Assembly: GCA_963747345.1 (NCBI GenBank)
Contig: CAVVFA010000009.1
Location: forward strand, 124,001 to 188,000
DNA: 64,000 nucleotides
From: GCA-2746795 sp963747345
GTDB taxonomy: Bacteria > Chloroflexota > Anaerolineae > Promineifilales > Promineifilaceae
Direction of reading: 5' to 3'
Positions 59,750 through 64,000 of this stretch are shown here, one piece after another. Every line of letters starts with the position of its first letter. The first letter of the stretch is position 1. The position numbers and the translations under genes are program-made. The notes under the pieces were generated by a model. That model was not told where the DNA came from. It searched no databases and saw nothing but the letters and a program-made list of their open reading frames with translations.

Positions 59750-61898
59750 ACGTCACCCCCTCGTCGGCTTTTGTGAAATGGCTGAACCAAAGCAAGAGCA
59801 GAAACAAAATCAAAACGGTGAACAAATTGATAGCGGCGGACGCGCCGTACCAGCCGCCAAAATAGCTGGCGTCTGCAAAAAAGTAAGAGAGCGTTGCCAA
59901 TGTCATCAGTGATCCCTGGCTCTGGAAGACCAGGAACAGGTAAAACTGGTTGAAGGCAAAAATGATACGCAAAATGATGACGGGAGTTAGCAAGGGGAGC
60001 AGCATGGGCCACATCACCCAGCGAAAACGCTGCCAGCGGGACGCACCATCGACCGACGCCGCATCGAGGGCCTCCATCGGAACCATTTTAAGACCGGCGG
60101 TCGCTGCCAGCATCATCAGCGGAAAGCCCATCCAGGTGCCGATGATGAGCATCACCAGCAAACTCAATTGCGGGCTGTCTTGCCATGCCGCCAATTGGCG
60201 GACAAGTGCCTCCGGTGGCGCACTCTGGCTGTACAAAGCCAGGGAACCGCTGCCCGGATCGAAGATATGGAGCCAACTTAACGCCCCCACAAATTCAGGA
60301 ATCGCCCAGGGCAGGATGAAGATGGCGTACCACAGCCCCTTGAAGCGCACAAAGGGTTGATTGAGCAGCAAGGCGGCGCTCACGCCCAACAGCAGTTGCA
60401 ATGTCACCACCAACAACGTCCACACCATCTCAAACGCCAGAAAATTGCCCGTCCCCACAAATAATTGCCCAAACAGGGACACGCCGGCATAGTTGACTTC
60501 TCGATTATTGGGTCGCTCGAAAAAGGAAACGTTAATCGGCTCCGTATTGCCCGTTACCCCGTCCACAACAGCCCGACTAATGCCCCCTTCCAAGCCATCA
60601 CGCAAGGAAGAACTGCTGATGTCGGTGAGCGCCATGCCGGTTTGGTAGAACAAGGGATAGTAGGTGATGATGCCCATGATGAGCAGACCGGGCAGCAACC
60701 AAAACAAGGCGCGGCGCAGTTGACGGCGTTGACTGCGCCGCGTTTGGGCATCGCTGCGGATTAGCCCTTCTTGCCGGGTTTGCGACCACCAACGACGGGC
60801 GGGTTGAATGATAACGGCCGTTACCCCCAAAGCCGCCGACAGTGACAACGGAAACGTCAGGGTGAGCACGTATTGCGGCCACTTTGTCGGCCAGAACAGC
60901 AAAAAGATGATGGCGACCCCTAACCAAATGGCGTATAACGGCCGTTGCCGCCCCAACTCCCGCAGCCCCACCAACGCAAACGCCGCAATAAACAAGTCAA
61001 ACATCACCACAAACACACCGGGATGCCACACCACCGAGCCGAGCAGCCACACCACTGGCTGCCAAATCGGCCAGCCAGTGTCCTGCACGGCGTCACTCTG
61101 GCTGTACTGCTGGTGGTACAAAATTGAGTCGAGCAGCCGCCCCACCGGATCAGGCCAGAGGTAGGGATTGGCGATGAAGAAGATGAGCAGCGCGACCACG
61201 CCCCATAAACCAGCGACAAGAAACCATTTTGGGGAAAAACGGCCGTTATCCCGCCTCTTAAACAACGACCAGCCCCAATGAATCAAAATCGCAATTCCCA
61301 CCAGCGCATACAAATACTTCGCCGCCGCCGTCAATCCCAGGAAAACAGCCGACAGCAGCAGCAAACCCCAGCGCCGCCGCTTATCCACTGCATACACCTG
61401 AGACCAGTCATAAGCGACCACAGCAGCAGCACTGGTAAACGCCGGGAGCGACTCCAGCATCACCTGACTGCTGTATTTGATTGTCCAGGTATGAATCCCC
61501 AAAAACAGCGCCGCCAGCGGATTGAGCAGCGCCAACACCAACACTTCCAGCGTGCCAAATAAGGCCGAAACGCGCCGCGCGGTATCCAAATGAGGCTGGG
61601 GCAGGCTGGCAGCCGGGCCAGCCGTCGTCGGGCGGTCAGGGATTTCGTCGGCGGGCGGCAGACCGGCAAGGGCAACACCATAAGCCAATTTTGCCAGGGG
61701 CGGATGTTCTGAGCGATAGTTTATCTCGGTCAGCGCTGCCCAGTCTCCCGCCTGAATGACAACTGCCATCTGCTGGGCGGCACGCAAGTAATCATCTTCA
61801 TCATAATCAATGGGGAGCAGATCCACCGCCCGCGCCCGCAACATCCAGGCCAATGCGACGACCGCCACCACAATCAAAATACGGGAAAGCTTTTTCAT
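59742..61898 (-). CDS. GT-C glycosyltransferase-like domain fused to a MalF-type sugar permease
   Basis: 718 residues in one uninterrupted frame, MKKLSRILIVVAVVALAWML. Residues 1-400: PMT/ArnT-like integral glycosyltransferase, with the acidic motif DYDEDDYLRAAQQMA after helix 1, SEHPPLAKLAYG and about nine hydrophobic segments. A basic linker (RRSQRRQLRRA) joins it to residues about 405-718, the MalF family: LLPGLLIMGIITYYPLFYQTGM and EAA loop EALDAASVDGASRWQRFRWVMWPMLLP. The MalG gene follows directly, so this half is expected to form the transporter. I know of no standard family with this order. An engineered-like fusion, a gene-fusion event or a merged annotation cannot be separated from sequence alone, but the frame is open. 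Confidence 0.87.
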   Translation of the reverse strand: MKKLSRILIVVAVVALAWMLRARAVDLLPIDYDEDDYLRAAQQMAVVIQAGDWAALTEINYRSEHPPLAKLAYGVALAGLPPADEIPDRPTTAGPAASLPQPHLDTARRVSALFGTLEVLVLALLNPLAALFLGIHTWTIKYSSQVMLESLPAFTSAAAVVAYDWSQVYAVDKRRRWGLLLLSAVFLGLTAAAKYLYALVGIAILIHWGWSLFKRRDNGRFSPKWFLVAGLWGVVALLIFFIANPYLWPDPVGRLLDSILYHQQYSQSDAVQDTGWPIWQPVVWLLGSVVWHPGVFVVMFDLFIAAFALVGLRELGRQRPLYAIWLGVAIIFLLFWPTKWPQYVLTLTFPLSLSAALGVTAVIIQPARRWWSQTRQEGLIRSDAQTRRSQRRQLRRALFWLLPGLLIMGIITYYPLFYQTGMALTDISSSSLRDGLEGGISRAVVDGVTGNTEPINVSFFERPNNREVNYAGVSLFGQLFVGTGNFLAFEMVWTLLVVTLQLLLGVSAALLLNQPFVRFKGLWYAIFILPWAIPEFVGALSWLHIFDPGSGSLALYSQSAPPEALVRQLAAWQDSPQLSLLVMLIIGTWMGFPLMMLAATAGLKMVPMEALDAASVDGASRWQRFRWVMWPMLLPLLTPVIILRIIFAFNQFYLFLVFQSQGSLMTLATLSYFFADASYFGGWYGASAAINLFTVLILFLLLLWFSHFTKADEGVTYA

Positions 61899-61942
61899 GC
61901 GGCTAGTATACAGGGGATAGAGTTGGCAAGCATCGTTAATTC

Positions 61943-62026
61943 GTCATGGTTAATTCTATGACGAATCCATCTTTGCAGTTTTGGGGTGTAGCCGTGGTTA
62001 TAAGTTAAGCTTTTTGAAACATGCCC
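61943..62026. mobile_element. MITE-like element, copy 2 (without internal hairpin)
   Basis: GTCATGGTTAATTCTATGAC, AATCCATCTTTGCAGTTTTG and TTAAGCTTTTTGAAACATGC match the outer parts of the copy at 55620-55761. It gives the last residues FKKLNL and the stop codon of the ClbS/DinB-like gene. Confidence 0.72.
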
Positions 62027-62504
62027 AGATTTCTTTTTTTGCCCAAACATAATGACTGCTAGTCGCAGAGACAAAGTAGGTTCCCATGGTGTTTTTATTC
62101 GTCCAAGCATAACGCTCCGGCGTAAACAGGTCTACGTTATCCACTTCGTTCACAACCGAGAGAATCTCAGCATAAGAAACATCGAAGTTTTGCTTGACTG
62201 TATCATACGATTCAAGGCGGTGGGCTTCGTAAATCTGTTGATTAAGAGCAGGGATTTGACGCCAATTAAAGCCAGGGGCAGGCAATTGGGGCACTTCGCC
62301 ACGCAAGCCAGCATGATACCAACATACTACCATCTGCTCCCAGGCAGTCACATGGGACAAGACATCTTTGACTGCCCAGTTTTCGATGGTTTCGCTGGTT
62401 TGGTTGGTTATTTCGGTGGATAACGTGGCTAACTGGTCAACTAATTTACCATGCTCTTTTTTCATGGCAGTTAGCAATTGCTCTTTACTCACGGGTCTGG
62501 GCAT
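61998..62504 (-). CDS. ClbS/DfsB-family (DinB-like) four-helix protein
   Basis: 168 residues: MPRPVSKEQLLTAMKKEHGKLVDQLATL, WAVKDVLSHVTAWEQMVVCWYHAG, and SSHYVWAKKEI are the pattern of ClbS/DfsB-type DinB-like proteins, which protect against genotoxins or have hydrolase or thiol functions. The histidines (H of SHVTAW and SSHYVW) could hold a metal. The end FKKLNL is encoded by the MITE. Confidence 0.82.
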   Translation of the reverse strand: MPRPVSKEQLLTAMKKEHGKLVDQLATLSTEITNQTSETIENWAVKDVLSHVTAWEQMVVCWYHAGLRGEVPQLPAPGFNWRQIPALNQQIYEAHRLESYDTVKQNFDVSYAEILSVVNEVDNVDLFTPERYAWTNKNTMGTYFVSATSSHYVWAKKEIWACFKKLNL

Positions 62505-62657
62505 TTTATGACTCCTCTGTCATTGATTTTGGTTTACAGACAAACTATAACCGCCTATCATGACAATCTCTGTCATATTTTATTGCCTATTTGAAGACAG
62601 GTGATTTCTTTTGCCGATAAACAAACCGCATGGGAAGAAATCGCGTATTTGTTTCAT

Positions 62658-62855
62658 CTAATCATCATAGGCCAGCAATATCACACCCAGCTCTTGCTCA
62701 ACATCTTTAATGGCATTAATTTCTTCGTCCGTTAGGTCTGCCATTTGCAAGCCAGTTTGGTAAGCCATAATATGCACGCCCAACGATGCTTCTAAATCAC
62801 GAATTATTGCTACATCATCTGTATCTAGTTCTGCTATCTTCAAGAATTGTGTCAT
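62658..62855 (-). CDS. Small conserved-type hypothetical protein
   Basis: 65 residues from MTQFLKIAELDTDDVAII at 62855; GGAGGTCAAA precedes the ATG. An acidic protein with ASLGVHIMAYQ and EQELGVILLAYDD, a two-fold repeat of the pattern D(V/L)E..LGV.(I/L)(M/L)AY. No family recognised; the internal repeat suggests a small alpha/beta or helical fold. Confidence 0.68.
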   Translation of the reverse strand: MTQFLKIAELDTDDVAIIRDLEASLGVHIMAYQTGLQMADLTDEEINAIKDVEQELGVILLAYDD

Positions 62856-63013
62856 TTTGACCTCCAAAAAGTATAATCAAGTTGATAAGGTGTGCTTTCC
62901 CCCAAATAGGATACCATAAGTTAAGTGTGAATTGAGGAAAACGGCCGTTACGAGAACATAATCACACTTTACGCTACAATCAAGAAAACATCCAAAACTG
63001 AGGTTTATTCAAC

Positions 63014-63388
63014 ATGACACTGCAAGAACTAGGCTCCACCCCATACATCGCGCTCGAAACCTACAAAAAAGACGGCACCGGCGTCGTTACCCCCGTTTGG
63101 GTAGCTGGCGAAAACGACAAAATCTACGCCTGGACAGAGGGCAATAGCTGGAAAGTGAAACGCATTCGCCACAACGAAAACGTACGTGTCTGCGCCAGCG
63201 ATTCTCGTGGCACACCCCAAAGTGATTGGCTCGAAGCCAAAGCTCATGTGGTCGAGACACCAGAAGCCGATAGCGCCATGCAAAAACGCCTGAGTAAAAA
63301 ATATGGCTTTCAATTCAAACTGTTTTATTTGATGGGTCGCATTCGTAATCGGGGCGGGAATCATGTCGTCATTGAACTCTCCGAATAA
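63014..63388 (+). CDS. PPOX-class F420/FMN-binding protein
   Basis: 124 residues: LGSTPYIALETYKKDGTGVVTPVWVAGENDKIYAWT, KVKRIRHNENVRVCASDSRG and ISKKYGFQ-like SKKYGFQFKLFYLMGR. This is the pattern of the PPOX-class F420-dependent oxidoreductases. The short length fits. Substrate unknown. A following esterase gene runs in the same direction. Confidence 0.85.
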   Translation: MTLQELGSTPYIALETYKKDGTGVVTPVWVAGENDKIYAWTEGNSWKVKRIRHNENVRVCASDSRGTPQSDWLEAKAHVVETPEADSAMQKRLSKKYGFQFKLFYLMGRIRNRGGNHVVIELSE

Positions 63389-63452
63389 TATATAGTCTTG
63401 TCGCTGAGGGGTGGTAAAATTTAGCTTTCTATTTTCTCAAGGAGAGTGAACC

Positions 63453-64000
63453 ATGCCCCTCAGTTTCGATATGTCCTGGGACGAACTACAAACCTACTCA
63501 GGCACCAATCCCCGTCCAGCCGATTTCGATGAATTCTGGAACAACAGCCTCGCCGACATGCACGCTGTTGATCCCCAAATCGAACTCATCCCTGCCGAAT
63601 TTCAACATCCTGCCGCCAATTGCTTCCATCTTTACTTCACCGGCATCGGTGGCGCACGCATTCATGCCAAACTGTTAAAGCCAAGGGCAGCAACCACCCC
63701 TGGCCCGGCCATTCTCATGTTCCATGGCTATTCCATGAACGCGGGTGACTGGCTAGACAAAGTAAGCTATGCCGCCGCCGGCTTCACTGTAGCCGCGCTG
63801 GACTGCCGCGGACAAGGCGGGTTGTCAGAAGACATCGGTGGCACAACTGGCTGGACATTAAACGGTCATTTTGTGCGTGGTCTGGCTGGTTCGCCAGAAT
63901 TGATGACTATGCGACATATTTTTCTGGATACCGCCCAGTTGGCAAGCATTGTCATGGCGATGCCAGAGGTGGATGAGACACGTGTGGGGGCAATGGGAGG
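63453..64000 (+). CDS. Acetyl xylan esterase (AXE1)-like, partial at right edge
   Basis: Start ATG at 63453 after AAGGAGAG. It reads MPLSFDMSWDELQTYSGTNP, RPADFDEFWNNSLADMHAVD, with the core ILMFHGYSMNAGDWLDKVSY, GFTVAALDCRGQGGLSED and RHIFLDTAQLASIVMAM. This is the AXE1/cephalosporin-C deacetylase family. The catalytic serine (GxSxG) should lie just past VGAMGG where the window ends. It removes acetyl groups from sugars; with the amylase gene it supports a polysaccharide-degrading lifestyle. Confidence 0.9.
   Translation, partial: MPLSFDMSWDELQTYSGTNPRPADFDEFWNNSLADMHAVDPQIELIPAEFQHPAANCFHLYFTGIGGARIHAKLLKPRAATTPGPAILMFHGYSMNAGDWLDKVSYAAAGFTVAALDCRGQGGLSEDIGGTTGWTLNGHFVRGLAGSPELMTMRHIFLDTAQLASIVMAMPEVDETRVGAMG

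Noticed and set aside
1..64000. CRISPR array or tRNA/rRNA genes
   Set aside because: The repeats found are interspersed palindromes with irregular spacing, not spacer-repeat units, and no cloverleaf or rRNA-like stretch was recognised.
1..64000. AACGGCCGTT copies as terminators or restriction sites only
   Set aside because: Most copies lie inside genes in different frames, so a terminator function cannot explain them; CGGCCG alone is too short to explain the extended 10-bp match.

Overview
The window reads as a chromosomal segment of a free-living bacterium, most likely from the phylum Chloroflexota (Anaerolineae-like). That is an inference from gene content: MoxR/DUF58 clusters, a PknB-type kinase fused to WD40 repeats, modular secreted amylolytic enzymes, many T/P-rich lipoproteins and REP-type repeats. 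No rRNA, tRNA or CRISPR array was seen. The chromosomal marker gyrB lies at 27.8-29.7 kb.

Layout. 0-3.3 kb: minus-strand operon of an HtrA-like protease, a MoxR ATPase, a DUF58 protein and a VWA (BatA-like) protein. 3.5-8.5 kb: MerR regulator, NarL-type response regulator, a (frameshifted) histidine kinase and an ABC-2 exporter. 9-12.7 kb: lipoprotein, GNAT, isochorismatase-like hydrolase, isoprenylcysteine methyltransferase-like protein. 12.9-15.8 kb: Ser/Thr kinase-WD40 gene. 16-18.7 kb: a second MoxR/DUF58 pair. 19.3-26.6 kb: a very large secreted alpha-amylase/pullulanase gene broken by several frameshifts. 26.7-29.8 kb: membrane protein and gyrB. 29.8-38 kb: a type I restriction-modification locus (hsdM intact; hsdS and hsdR broken) with a REP-associated HUH transposase and at least eight related palindromic repeats. 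38.4-44.8 kb: TetR/SDR pair, MscS-like channel, CDF transporter, truncated ISKra4-type element. 44.8-50.4 kb: lipoprotein joining a beta-lactamase-like and an amidase domain, GNAT, FAD oxidoreductase. 50.6-55.9 kb: secreted/lipoproteins, a HigBA-type toxin-antitoxin pair, an Mrr-like nuclease. 55.9-61.9 kb: clostripain-like peptidase, MalG-type permease, and a GT-C glycosyltransferase fused to a MalF-type permease. 62-64 kb: ClbS/DinB-like protein, small protein, PPOX-family protein, partial acetyl xylan esterase.

Three signals stand out. (1) The palindrome AACGGCCGTT is scattered through the whole window, in genes and between them, about 70 times by eye for its 8-bp core; it behaves like a highly iterated palindrome. 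(2) The restriction locus is invaded by REP-like palindromes that sit next to a RAYT transposase, insert in frame inside hsdR and hsdS, and supply the TAG stop codon of four genes; a MITE sharing its end with the ISKra4-type element is nested in one of them. (3) Several long genes are unusual domain fusions. Many long genes carry single-base frameshifts, so assembly error must be considered before calling them pseudogenes.
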